Shown here: positions 1-10,946 of the stretch, one piece after another
Numbering within the stretch: position 1 is the first letter of the stretch
How the letters are laid out: each line of letters begins with the position of its first letter
Source of the DNA: Lyophyllum atratum
Taxonomy: Eukaryota; Basidiomycota; Agaricomycetes; Agaricales; Lyophyllaceae
Direction: 5' to 3'
Assembly: GCA_014905825.1 (NCBI GenBank)
Contig: JACGCN010000061.1
Location: 124,001 to 188,000 of the forward strand
DNA length: 64,000 bases
Notes under the pieces: model-generated
What the model was told of the DNA's origin: nothing
Database searches by the model: none
The model's input: the letters and a program-made list of their open reading frames with translations, nothing else
Position numbers and translations under genes: made by a program

Positions 1-663
1 ACTGGCTATATCGAACGATACTCGTCATCATGCACAATCCAATTTCCTCCCTCCAACTACCTCACCTTTCATGGTCTCTGACTGCGATGTTAGCTTAACC
101 GCACTTTACGTCTATCGCGGACTATCACGAATATACGGAGAAACCATATCTCCAGGGCGCGACCTTCTTTCAAGGCCCAAGAGCGCAAGATGAATCCACG
201 TTGATTTGAGGTAGATCTTGGTCGTGGTAAGACAGCTGAACGGAGGCCGGGGAACATTCACGGCTTTCGGAGAAACGCGCCCGTATGGGACTCAGCCAAC
301 ATCGCATCCCACAAATTGGAAGGTACCACCATCGTTGAAGCTCAGGTATCGGAATTCCGACGTGATAGGACGCACTTTTGACGTGCGTACCAGGTGTTCC
401 TTCCTGTCATTTGAAGATGGCGGCAGCTATGCATTCGCGGAGACGCTAGGGAACCATAATGGAGGGAGATCATGCCGAACGAGCTTTTGACGCAATTCAA
501 CTGCTGATTCGCGGAATAGATTTGCACTGATCCCAGATCCAAGACTGGTGAGGTCACCTATGTTACTGTTGCATGATAAGACAGGGCTTTTTCATCGAAC
601 GAAACGCTCACGCACTTTGCGTAAGCAGAACTGCTCTGAATGCAGTATGTCAGATAATTTGGA

Positions 664-1816
664 CTAGATTGACACAGAAGGTTCTTCTGTCACTAAACCA
701 AGCCATCCATCCATCGCTCTCCAGATCTTCTCCTGTTCCTCCGTCCATTCCTCCTCCTTCTCCTTCGAACACATCTGACATAGCCCCAACTTTTCCCACT
801 CAATGCTTTTGATCTGTTCTAGCGTTTCAAGGGGCTTGTAGACGCCGTCGTTCTCGATCGCGGGTTGAATCACGAGGGACATCCATGTGTCAGCGAAGAC
901 GTCGGTGCATGCCATGTGCGGCGTCGCCGGGGGTGTAAATAGGATCGGGGTGAAGTAATCAATGAGGCGTTCCATAAGTTGTTCGCAAAGCTTTGCATCA
1001 GTTTGCGAGAGTGGGCGTCGAGGGGCGTTGATATTGGGATCCCCCTCTCCTATTACCTCAGCGATGGCTGTCGTGACATCGGATGGAAGGAGGGTGGAAA
1101 ATTTGGGAGATTGAGTGGCCTCAGGATCTGGCGTGGAATCTGGAGAGGTCACAAAATGGTAATATAAAGCTTTTCGCATCTAGTTGTGTTGTTCGGTGAG
1201 TCTGCTATGCAATCTACTGATGAATTGGACCAGAGCTCACAGATGGTATCGTATATTCTGTAGCTAATACTAGGGCTTCTTCAGGATTATCAGGTCTAAA
1301 GAATGGTAGGCGGCCGGAGGGAAAGAGCGAGTTTAGCTTGTCTTTGGCTAGTGCGTGGATCTCCGGAAAATCCAAGCGGAGAGGGCTCGAGACGCGCAGT
1401 ATGGAAATGATCTGTGAAAATCGGGTTTCGGAGAGAAGGGGCCTGCATGTTATTCTCATTAGCTGACTGAACGAGAATGTTGTCAAACGCACATACGCAT
1501 CGTGATATAAGTGTTCCAGTAATGCCTCGACATCCTTTGCTGATATACCCAGGCGTGGATCAACCGCAAAGTGAGGCTTGATATCAAGTGCTGGTTCAAC
1601 GGTAGGGCTTATAGGGGTTAATTTCTGGTCATCTAGGGCAAAAAACTTGGAGTGTCTCGAAAGAAGGGTCTTGTGGACTTTGAAAGCACGATTTTCAACA
1701 CTGAATATGATCGAACCATCCGTAAACCAGAAAACCGGATGCTTCTGGAGCTCGCCTGGGAAGCTGCATTATTAGGAGAGAACCGATAAGACTATCACAG
1801 GTGAAGACATACTCAT
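664..1816 (-). CDS. BTB/POZ domain protein, 4 coding exons
   Basis: Unnamed member of the expanded Agaricomycete BTB family. BTB domains form dimers and often serve as substrate adaptors for cullin-3 ligases; the role of this member is unknown. Exons 1816-1813, 1755-1497, 1442-1241 and 1179-664 join in phase to 326 aa. The BTB fold covers about residues 6-105: it opens HPVFWFTDGSIIFSVENRAF, has the core motif VHKTLLSRHSKFF, and ends with a LYHDAP-type helix pair and LRVSSPLRLDFP. The remaining helical part ends acidic and Trp-rich. The first coding exon is only 4 bases (ATGA); the next acceptor gives MSELQKHP, where the upstream in-frame sequence has stops, so this start is chosen by phase. 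Divergent from the hydrolase gene. Confident as a gene, moderately confident in the start. Confidence 0.82.
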
Positions 1817-2066
1817 TGATCAAGGATTGAAGAAGGTGGGCGCCTGTCGCTCTTTCGTCATTCCCAGATCGATGTCCTTATCTTATCTTATCAACGGCAC
1901 TTGAAAATCACGCACACTGTTGTTGACACCAATTTGAATTAATACCATCAGCTGGGCCTGCTCCCCAAGTTCATCAATGACTGCGTCTTCTCCACCACGC
2001 CCTTGCTGCTTCTAACATTGTCAAAGACTTCTTGGCGACGTCAAGGACGACGACAAAGCCTATCTA
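1817..2066. promoter_or_regulatory. Divergent intergenic spacer (shared promoter region)
   Basis: The 250 bases between the start codons of the BTB gene (-) and the alpha/beta hydrolase gene (+) must hold both promoters and 5' leaders. No specific operator or clear TATA box stands out. Co-regulation of the pair is an inference from the spacing only. Confidence 0.5.
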
Positions 2067-4042
2067 ATGATTGGCAACAGTATCCCTGAATATGTCTTCA
2101 TCCGTGCAAGCATCGCTGGAATCCGCCTAATTGCTCCCGCAAGTGTTCTGTATCTTGCTGTTAGCGCATACGCTGGCTTTTTCATACTTTCACCAATTTT
2201 GGGCGCCTTAGCCATCGCCGAGGCTTCATTCTATCTCTTCGTTTACCTGCCTCGTAGAAGGCGCCTCCAGGAGGTATGTCGGATCACTCTTCCTTTTTTT
2301 CTATGCTTGAATTCTCAAAAACCATTTTTCTGCAGCCGCCGACGTACAAGCCACCACCGTTGACAAAACCTGAGCGCGAAGCACTGTTCAAAAAGTGCTG
2401 CGCCAACTTAGATGCAACGCACGACATGCCATACCCCAAGGGCTGGTTTCTCCCCAAACGAACAGGACAGGAGCTCAAACTACGGCGCCAGGATGTCGAG
2501 AACTGGCTTCTATGGGCACTGTTCTCTTCCGAAGACGTGCAGGAGGAGTGGAAGGAGGAGCTGGACGTATATATCGAGACGATAGCAAGGTTGCTTGGAG
2601 AGACACTGGAGGACGACACGGGAATGTCGGACATGAAAACTATGCGATTGACGGTTGACCCTGTCAAGATGGCGCATCGGCCACTAGTCTGGTACTCGGT
2701 GAGCGTTATTCTCTTTTGATACGTGAAAACGCTGACCATCCTGTAATATAGACGGTGTGTGTAGTGGATACGATGACATCTCTCGGCCTCCTCTATCTCG
2801 GATTCAAACACTATTCTTCCACTAGCAGATGGTTCCAGACATTTCCGCCCCGCCCCCTTCTTTCCTTATTCTCAAAGCACTCTGACCTTACTCCGGACAT
2901 ACTTCTTCCATATTGGTACCGCCCACACAAGTCTTCAACTAAGTTGCCCATTCTATTCCTCCACGGTATCGGGGTATGTATCATGCGTCACAGCCATGCT
3001 TCACTGATCCTAACAACACTGCACGCAGATCGGCCTGTATCCCTATCTGGCCTTCATCCGCGACCTAATCGCTGCGGATCCTGACGTTGGCATCATCCTC
3101 ATCGAGCTCCTCCCCATCAGCATGCACATGACCACCCACCCTGTGCCACCTGCGCCCCTCCTCGCCTCCGCCCTAAACAACATCCTTGACACCCTCAATA
3201 TCCCCCGCGTCGTCCTAGCTGCCCACTCCTACAGCACCTTCGTCAGCGCCTGCATCCTGCACGACTCTTTTACCTCCCATCCAATTTCCCCGTGCGACTC
3301 TCGGTCTGATGTCACCCTCTCTCCGGGGAGCCACCCCATTCTTTCGAAGCTCGCTCACACCATCCTCATCGACCCAATCCCGGTGCTGCTCCACCTTCCC
3401 CCCGTCGCCTTCAACTTCCTCTACCGCTCACCCTCCGCAGCTGCAGAGTGGCAGCTGTGGTACTTCGCGAGTACCGACCCAGACGTCGCAAGAACACTAG
3501 GGCGTGCTTTCTTCTGGACCGAAGGTGTGGCGTGGGCGGAGGATATGCAGAAATGGATGCGTGCAGAGGACGACGAGAGGAGTGATAAAGATGTTGTCCA
3601 CGCTGCGATTAATGGGAACATAGTCAGTGGTCCTCAGGCCACCGGGCCAGCAACGAGGAAACGCGGACGGAATCTGGCTGTGGTACTAGCGGGGAAAGAC
3701 CAGATCATTCCTGCGGAGAATATCCGTCGGTATCTGACGGGGTCGCCGAAGGCCTCCGCGCGCTGGGTCGGACGGGGGTGGGCGGATTGGGACCAGGCCA
3801 GCCTCAATACGGCAGAGACGGACGGGCGCAATAGCGTTTCGGATGAGTTTGCTGCTGCTGCCCAGAGTGGTAGCATCACCATCACCCCGGGTGTGGTGAT
3901 AGAAGAAGGGAGGAAGGCGGAAGGCGGGGGCGATTTAGAGGTCTTGTTCTATCCTGGCCTGGATCATGCGACTGTGTTTGACACACGGGAACGGCGGGAA
4001 GCCATGCTAGATGTGCTTGGGCGGTTCGTGCGCGATGTATGA
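2067..4042 (+). CDS. Membrane-anchored alpha/beta hydrolase, 4 exons
   Basis: Predicted serine hydrolase of the alpha/beta fold; substrate unknown. Exons 2067-2273, 2336-2698, 2752-2973 and 3029-4042 each start and end on codon boundaries and give 601 aa. Residues about 13-62 hold two hydrophobic segments, so the enzyme is probably held in a membrane. The fold core starts with LPILFLHGIGIG (about 255-266, oxyanion-hole strand). The nucleophile elbow is AAHSYS with Ser about 331; the first elbow glycine is replaced by Ala and the last by Ser, as often seen in this fungal group. The catalytic His is in GLDHATVF (about 577). An Asp-rich stretch between them (KDQIIP) fits the acid region. A disordered insert lies at about residues 510-560. 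Divergent from the BTB gene. Confidence 0.85.
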
Positions 4043-6121
4043 TATGCTGGTTATACTTCTGGGGCAGTTTTAAACTGGAATGTAGGATACGCTAGTCTTC
4101 TTCACGGATTGACCTTGTTCTCTTACTCGTATATAATGTAGATATACATACACGCTGTAGAACATCAGAACATTGAACAGTAGTGTGGCCGAGATTTATC
4201 TCCACTTTAAGCTGTGATACTAGCAACCGGCAACTTGCCCAACACCTGCTCTCTTTCTCCTTCGGATGTACTTGTCCACGACGAGGGCCCTATCCTCTAC
4301 GGCCAACGCTGCGTCGTCATCCTCTTGGTGTCTGGTGGCTGTACGTGCTGTACCGTACAGCTGTTCTGCGACCCGGATAGGTGACTCTAGTGAAAGTGTC
4401 TCGTATATATCATCCACGATGAGATTTGTCGCAGCTTTGGGCAACAAGTAGTGATTTCCATTTCTTGCGTCATCGATTGCTGGAAAAGGGCCACGCAAAG
4501 AGCCACACCTAGGCTACGACTAAGGCACAAAACCCAAGGATATTGACGTGATCGCAGACGCCGACGGTGTGAAGGGGGTAGGGGTACTAAAAACTGAGGG
4601 CATAGTGCTCGAAGCATTGCCGGAAAATATAACGCCAGTTATACGGATACGAGCTGAGTTAAGAGGATTGTCAAGACGTCGGAGGCCTTCATTGTCCTGA
4701 CCCTGGACACGACGGATGATAAGACACGCACGTCACTAGAAACAGACAGTAAGTAAGGATCCCTTGTCGATCGCCCGTACCCCGGCCCTGTGGAGGAAAT
4801 TGTTTAATTAAAACTCGGGTGCGGGGAACCGCTACGATCGTATCAAAGTGCCTGGCACAGAGGATTGACGTCGGTGATCAGGCCTAAGTAACGGACTCGC
4901 GAGGTGAGTGCACCCGATCAGGAACCGCAGACGCCACGTCATGACTTATGACGAAGTATGTATGACACGAGAAAGTCAAAGGTTGGTGGCGTAAACTCGA
5001 ACCTGGTTCGTGGGTGGCTTGGTACGAGTCATGGTGCGACTTGAGGTTGGAATCCGTATCCTGTTGACTGCGTTTGGATTCGGGTTCGATTCTTTCTATG
5101 GTGTTGAGCCTCACCGTGGGTGTAGTTGTGGGAGAGAACATTTCTTAGACAGGGTCCACGCGAAGACGCCGCATGTTGCGTCAAGTTTTCCGTACCAGGC
5201 GGCGTGCGCTTAATATCGTTAGAGGAATGTCAGCGACGTTCGCCGTAGAGACTAAGGATATTCCAGTGTTTTGGAACAAAAGAATGTCGGGTTTCTATGA
5301 GAAGTATCTTGGAACAACAAATGACGGGCTTCTATTAGAACAGGAACATACGTGGAAGTTTGATAAATTGAGACCGAGGAATTTAGAGTTCATGTGGTTT
5401 CTTCATCGTAAAACGAGTAAAACGCCAACTGGAAATGATGGCCGTCTATCGCGTACGAGGACCCTTGACATATGATAGAGTGTCTTTCAGTAGCTTCAAA
5501 GAAATACTGTAAATGTCGTCCAGAGTGTCTGACAACTCACACCCATACCTATGGTTCGGAACTGCGGTCTGTCATAGAGCACGAGTATTCCGCCAACCCT
5601 TGATATAGAGCATATGTCGGTGGTTGAAATGAGCTCTGGCACCGCTGTTGTGGTTATATAGGGTGCGCAACACCTCATACCCATACCCGTGGTTTGGTCA
5701 CCAGCTGGCGCTGGAGCTAAAAATATCGAAGGTGCGGCGGCGGCGCACGGAACTGTCTTGGTGACGGTGAAGGTCGAAAACCTGGAATCCGAGAAGTAGA
5801 TGTGCGAGGTTCAAAAAACGAACATATCATGATCCATTGCGTCGTCGGAGAGCAGTGGCACGATACGACGATAGTGGAATGGAAGAGGTTCGCGGGACTT
5901 GCAGGCCAGACAGACCTGGCCGAATTCGAAGTCAGCAAGTCGGTGTGGGAAAGGAGTTCAGGCACGGGCCTAGACCGCCATGCGTCCGAGGTCGGGCGGA
6001 TAGGCCGGGGTCTAGACCCTGTTCCAATGGCTCTTCGCTGAAAGCTTTCGCCATATAGAGTCCAGAGCTCCTCCTCCCATCTGGATTCACCTTCGCGATC
6101 GCCCATACAACATCTCTGCCA
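4043..6121. other. 2.1 kb without a supported gene
   Basis: 3' flank of the hydrolase gene and 5' region of the SKN7 gene. Short ORFs on both strands lack splice signals, recognisable domains or conserved motifs. A short imperfect direct repeat (CCCATACC followed by TGGTT) occurs near 5541 and 5680. The last part is presumably the SKN7 promoter and leader. Confidence 0.5.
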
Positions 6122-9100
6122 ATGGACCAGACTCTACCCGGTGCTGGTGGCTATTCTAGGCAGCAGCACCATCAACAACAACATCAGCAGCAGCAGCAGC
6201 CTCTGCTCTTTCCGTCCTCCCAACTTCCCTCCCCGTCCCAGCTCCATTCACGTCAGACGGCATCGAACAACACTCTTCCTAATACCCTACCGAACCTGAA
6301 CATTCCGCCTGGTCGCTACGATATCCAGCAACCGCAGCAGCAGCAGCAACAGCAACTGTGGTCACCGCATCGGACGTCCAGTTCACGGGATGAACTACAT
6401 CCCGTACAGCAGCAGCAACAACAGTCTCAGCCCCACCAGCACGCCCAGCAGTCCAATCTCCAGCAGCTTCAGCAGCAGCAACAGCAGCAAAATTTGCTCC
6501 CCGCTCCCATCAAAAGAGAATCCACCAGCCACGGCGTCATGCACGCCAAGGACGGCAACTCCTCCAACCACAACAACACTGCCGCATCTTCAAGTCGAGT
6601 ACCCCTCGATGACGCCATGCCCTCCACCAGCGACTTTGTCAAAAAGTTGTACAAGTTGAGTTGCTTCTCTGTATGCAGTCTGTCGCATGTAATCCGTGTA
6701 TCACGCGCATATATGCTGAAACCAACAATTTTGTTCCCCTTTAGAATGCTCGAAGACCAATCCTTCCAACCTGTCGTGTCGTGGGGTCCCCAAGGAGATT
6801 GTTTCGTGGTAAAGGTGAGTATATGCACGTGTTATTTTTAGACTTTTCCTTGATTTATGACGATGCTTCAGGATATGAATGAATTCACAAAATCGATCTT
6901 GCCGCGGATGTTCAAGCACTCCAACTTCGCTAGCTTTGTGCGACAGCTCAACAAATACGACTTCCATAAAGTGAAAAACACGGATGACATGATGCAGTTT
7001 GGCGAGCAGGTTTGTCATGTCACCTATCTCTTCCCACACCACGGCGACCCCAAATTATTCCATACTAAATGCTAATCCCTTTTTGTAGAGCTGGACGTTT
7101 CGGCACCCCGACTTCCATGCCGACCGGCGAGAAGCCCTCGAAAATATCAAGCGCAAAGTCCCTGCCCAACGAAAACAGTCGGTCCAAGCTACTGCTTCCG
7201 CCCCGACGCCCTCCGCCCCCGCCCCCATTGGATCCCACCACCACCATCCCCGTCGGCACAGCCGCCGGCACCGTTCCCGCTCCCCGTCATACTCGCATTC
7301 ACATTCATACTCCCGGTCGCCGTCGCCGAGCTCTCCACATCAACTACAAATACAACATCAGATGCAGGATCTGCATTCTCAGGTGACATCTCTGCAGTCG
7401 CAGCTGCGGACACAGGAGGCCCGCGAGCGAGAACTGGAGGAGCGGGTGCGGAGGCTCGAGCGCGGCCAGGGCGATGTACTTCAGGGCTTGGTCGGCGTGC
7501 AGCGCGGGATGGCTATGCAGGACGGGGTGGTGAGGGGGCTGGTTGGCGGCTGGGTCGGTATCGATGGTCAGGGTGAGTGAAGTTCCATATCGTTGTTGCG
7601 GTCTTCTTGCCTTCTTGCTTTTGATGCTGCGCATATGCCATGTATACACTCACATTTACGTTACAGAGACCTGCTAAACCCCCTCGTTTCGCGATTTTCC
7701 CTCTTCTCCCCACCTTCTTTTTGCGCATATAGTCACCCCTTGCTTGTTCTTATGTTCCTTCTAATCCACGTCAAGCACCACCCCTCTCGTTCCTTGTAGA
7801 TCTTTAGATTCCATTCTTCCTGTTCAGCTTACTAGAGCGCTTGACGCGCATATACCCCGCATCCACGCTTCTCTTCCATACAAACACTTCTTTTTCCCCA
7901 TTCTTGGTCTTCTCCAAGCTCTAGAACACGAAGGCTGACTGTTTTCACCCCTTTGTATGTCCCCTCAAATCTCAATCCGAAACTTGACCCCACGGTCCCT
8001 CGTCAAAATTCCTGCGCAAAATCGAAAAATGTATTCACAAACCATGGTCGCACTTCAGGCACCGAAGCGAAGTCCCAGAATGCAGGTCTGGGCCTTGATA
8101 TGAATCTAGACCCTGGCGGAGGTCTGGCGAACCAGCCGTCCACCCTCCCACCATCTACGGGTCTTGCCAATCCCAACCCAAGCCCGAGCCTTACCGCATC
8201 GTCGTCGCGCACTACGGGCGCCCCGCAGAACCAGCGATATGCCCCGTTCCTCCCGACGCCCAATGGGAGCCGAGGCGCTGGTGAGGGTGTAGGCAATCCG
8301 GAGGAGGTGGCGCGGGCGTCGCTGGTGCGGGTTGGCGAGTTTTCGCGGCAGCAGCAGAAGCGGCCTCGTCGTCGAGATGAGGAGGCGCGAGAGGAGGAGG
8401 AAGAGGAGGTCGTGATGCCGACGGTGGTGCCGCCATCGATGTCGCAGCAGGATTGGGCCGAGCTGGGGATGGCCATAACGACGGGGGCGGGGGCGGGGGA
8501 GGAGCATGAGGGTCTGCAGGTGTACACTGTCGGACACTTGATGCCCCGTACGCCGGATGTTGGTTCGGGTTCTGGTGCGGGATGGAACTTTGGTGCCACG
8601 TCGGATGCGGGGGGGTTGTATGGCTCAGCCACCAGGAATGGAAGTGGGACGGGTGGGGATTCGCAGCCTCCGGCATCGGCCTCGAAGTCGCAAGCGTCGC
8701 AGCCCTCCTCGTCAGAGGCAGAGTCCCAGTCTCAGAAGCTTCGAGTGCGCAGGTCGACGTTCGTCCCGGGTTGGGCGGTACCACCGCGTGTGCTGCTGGT
8801 AGATGATGATGTTGTGAGCCGTAAGCTGGGCAGCAAGTTCCTCCAGGTGTTTGGGTGCACCATCGATGTCGCTGTCGACGGCTCTGCAGCCGTGGACAAG
8901 ATGAATCTGGCAAAGTACGACCTGGTCCTCATGGTATGTTCCTGTCCTTCGCCGGCACATGAAGTGGTACTCACTACCGCCATTCAGGACATCGTAATGC
9001 CGAAGCTCGACGGTGTATCCGCGACGTCGCTCATACGCCAGTTCGACAGGAACACACCTATCATCTCCATGACCAGCAACTCCAAACCTAACCAGATCTT

Positions 9101-9710
9101 GGCCTACTACGAGTCCGGTACGTCCCCCCACCCCTCTCACCGCTCTGACCTGCCCACCACGACTCACCCCCCTATTCCAGGCATGAACGACATCCTCCCC
9201 AAGCCATTTAGCAAACAGGGTCTGCTAGACATGCTCGAGGCACGCTCTCCCATCCACCATACCATGCCCTGTCCATTCCACTAACGACGCGCCGCCCCTA
9301 TCTAGAAACACCTGATGCACCTCAAAGTGATCCAGCAACACATGCGCGGGGGCAGTATTCCGCGCTCGGTTGGGATACCACCGCTGTGCGACTCGTCTTT
9401 CGAAGCGGCCTTTGCAGCGGGCACCAGCACCGGTGGCTCAGGGGGGGCCCTGGTACCCCTGCCTGTGCCCTCGCCCGGGCCCTTCGGCTTCGACGTCGAG
9501 GAGGACGGGCGGATCAACCCGCTCGCGGGGATGGGCCTCACGGATGAGCAGTATAACACCATACTGCAGAACATCGTGAATGGGGAGGGGTTCATGGGCG
9601 GGGTGGAGGGGAGTGGGGGGAGGGAGAAGAGGATGCTGGAGGTGGGTGAGGGGGAGGAGGAGGGGAGTGGGAGGGAGGGGAAGAGGAGTCGGTTTGAGGT
9701 TGTTGAGTAG
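6122..9710 (+). CDS. SKN7: SKN7-type stress response regulator (HSF domain + receiver), 8 exons
   Basis: Nuclear transcription factor that in fungi receives phosphate from a histidine kinase/Ypd1 relay and controls oxidative-stress and cell-wall genes. Exons: 6122-6654, 6745-6814, 6872-7009, 7089-7572, 8059-8933, 8988-9117, 9181-9239, 9306-9710 (897 aa). Order: Gln-rich N-terminus (1-165), HSF-type DNA-binding domain (about 168-272, with [32 protein letters not shown]), coiled coil (about 335-395), a long Ser/Gly-rich linker, a receiver domain (about 648-770) and an acidic/basic tail. The receiver shows the acidic pair LLVDDD, phospho-acceptor Asp about 701 in LVLMDIVMP, the SMTSN switch residue and the LPKPF lysine. 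The 486-base intron 7573-8058 is unusually long but restores phase. The intron 9240-9305 has a GC donor. Border 4/5 is the least certain. Confidence 0.9.
6160..6500 (+). repeat. CAG/CAA runs coding polyglutamine
   Basis: Several CAG/CAA tracts inside exon 1 of the SKN7 gene code Gln/His-rich runs (for example near 6185, 6335, 6410 and 6465). They are low-complexity coding repeats likely to vary in length between strains. Confidence 0.85.
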
Positions 9711-10946
9711 GTGGGTTGCGTGGCGCTTGGTGCCGCGCCCTCCTTGGGCTTTTTGGCTGGCAGGCTGTGATGCTGCCATCACGTTTTTTCTTTCCTTTTT
9801 TCTTGGCAGATGTGGGACGGCTGGTGACCGAGACTACGCATATAGACCCCGACTCCGTGTTCCCTTGTACAGGAAGACTTCCTTCCACTTCTCTTGGCCT
9901 GGCCATACCCCCCTCCCCCACCCATGCGTTATTTATTACCCCTGCTCCCACCCCTTCTCAATTTCGTTGTTGTGTGTTGTGCTTTCGATATCATTGCTAT
10001 CACATACGTATACGGTCGGAGTCACTGAGAACTCGCGAACGACCATACCATTGTACTCATGCATCTATCTACTTATGTATCGCTAATTGAAACAATAGAT
10101 GACTTCTTGCTACTTGCCTTTCGTTGTATGTACTCAGTTGCTAGCAGGAACATCCAGAACCTCCACGCTGATACATCATGATATTCAATATGTTATTTGT
10201 ATGCCTTTCTGTCTACATATGGATTTAGCACAGAATCTCATTCGTCTCATCTATCTTATTTACCGGATATCGAGGGTGGCTAGGTATAGACCACCAAACT
10301 TGAACAAGGCAAAAACAAGGGGTAGTACTAGCATAACGATCATGAACACCGTCCCTGTTGAACATGTGTCTGGCTATGGATGGGTCTGGGACTATAACCT
10401 CGTCGGAACGTCTTTCCATGTTGCGGGTGGACTGGTGAAAATGATGAGGGATTCGTTGAAGGAGTTCCAGGATCTTGGACAGGGGGAGCGTGACACGACG
10501 AGTAGAGCACTTGTTCAGATCACTTTCAAAGACTTCTGGAGCATCTAGTCGCCGATCCCATGATATGAGACACGAAGCCTTGTAACTTGAAGTTTAGAAC
10601 GTTAGGCTTTCTCAGGAAGTTGATCTTTGCTGAATTGTTGAGTGTGGTTGGCAGCAGCGTTGTCTTGCAAAATGACTCGATTTTGTCTTCTAAGCCAATG
10701 GCCACAGACGTTCGAGGCAATAGTCGCTAGCGGTATGTGAGCTGTACTAGAAAACGGTCGTGATAGGCGGCTTGGATTGAATAGAAACAATGCTGTGCAT
10801 GGGCGGCGTCGGCACAGCACCGGATGGAATAATTGACAAGATGAAATCAAAGCAATACATAGCAAGATATTGTTCCTCATACTGGAAGTCGGCTCCGGAC
10901 AACGCTGAACATGGAGCGGTCCGTCAAGAATCGGAAGGCACGACGT
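9711..10946. other. Convergent 3' region of SKN7 and the kinase-like gene
   Basis: Tail-to-tail spacer of 1.2 kb. It is T/C-rich after the SKN7 stop, as expected for a 3' UTR. An unspliced ORF at 10099-10548 has no recognisable motif. No RNA gene or repeat seen. Confidence 0.5.

Noticed and set aside
218..490. 90-codon plus ORF at the left edge
   Set aside because: Starts at GTG, no domain, no splice support.
4220..4498. 92-codon minus ORF with protein-like composition
   Set aside because: No start context, exon borders or family; downstream of the hydrolase gene. Too weak to call.
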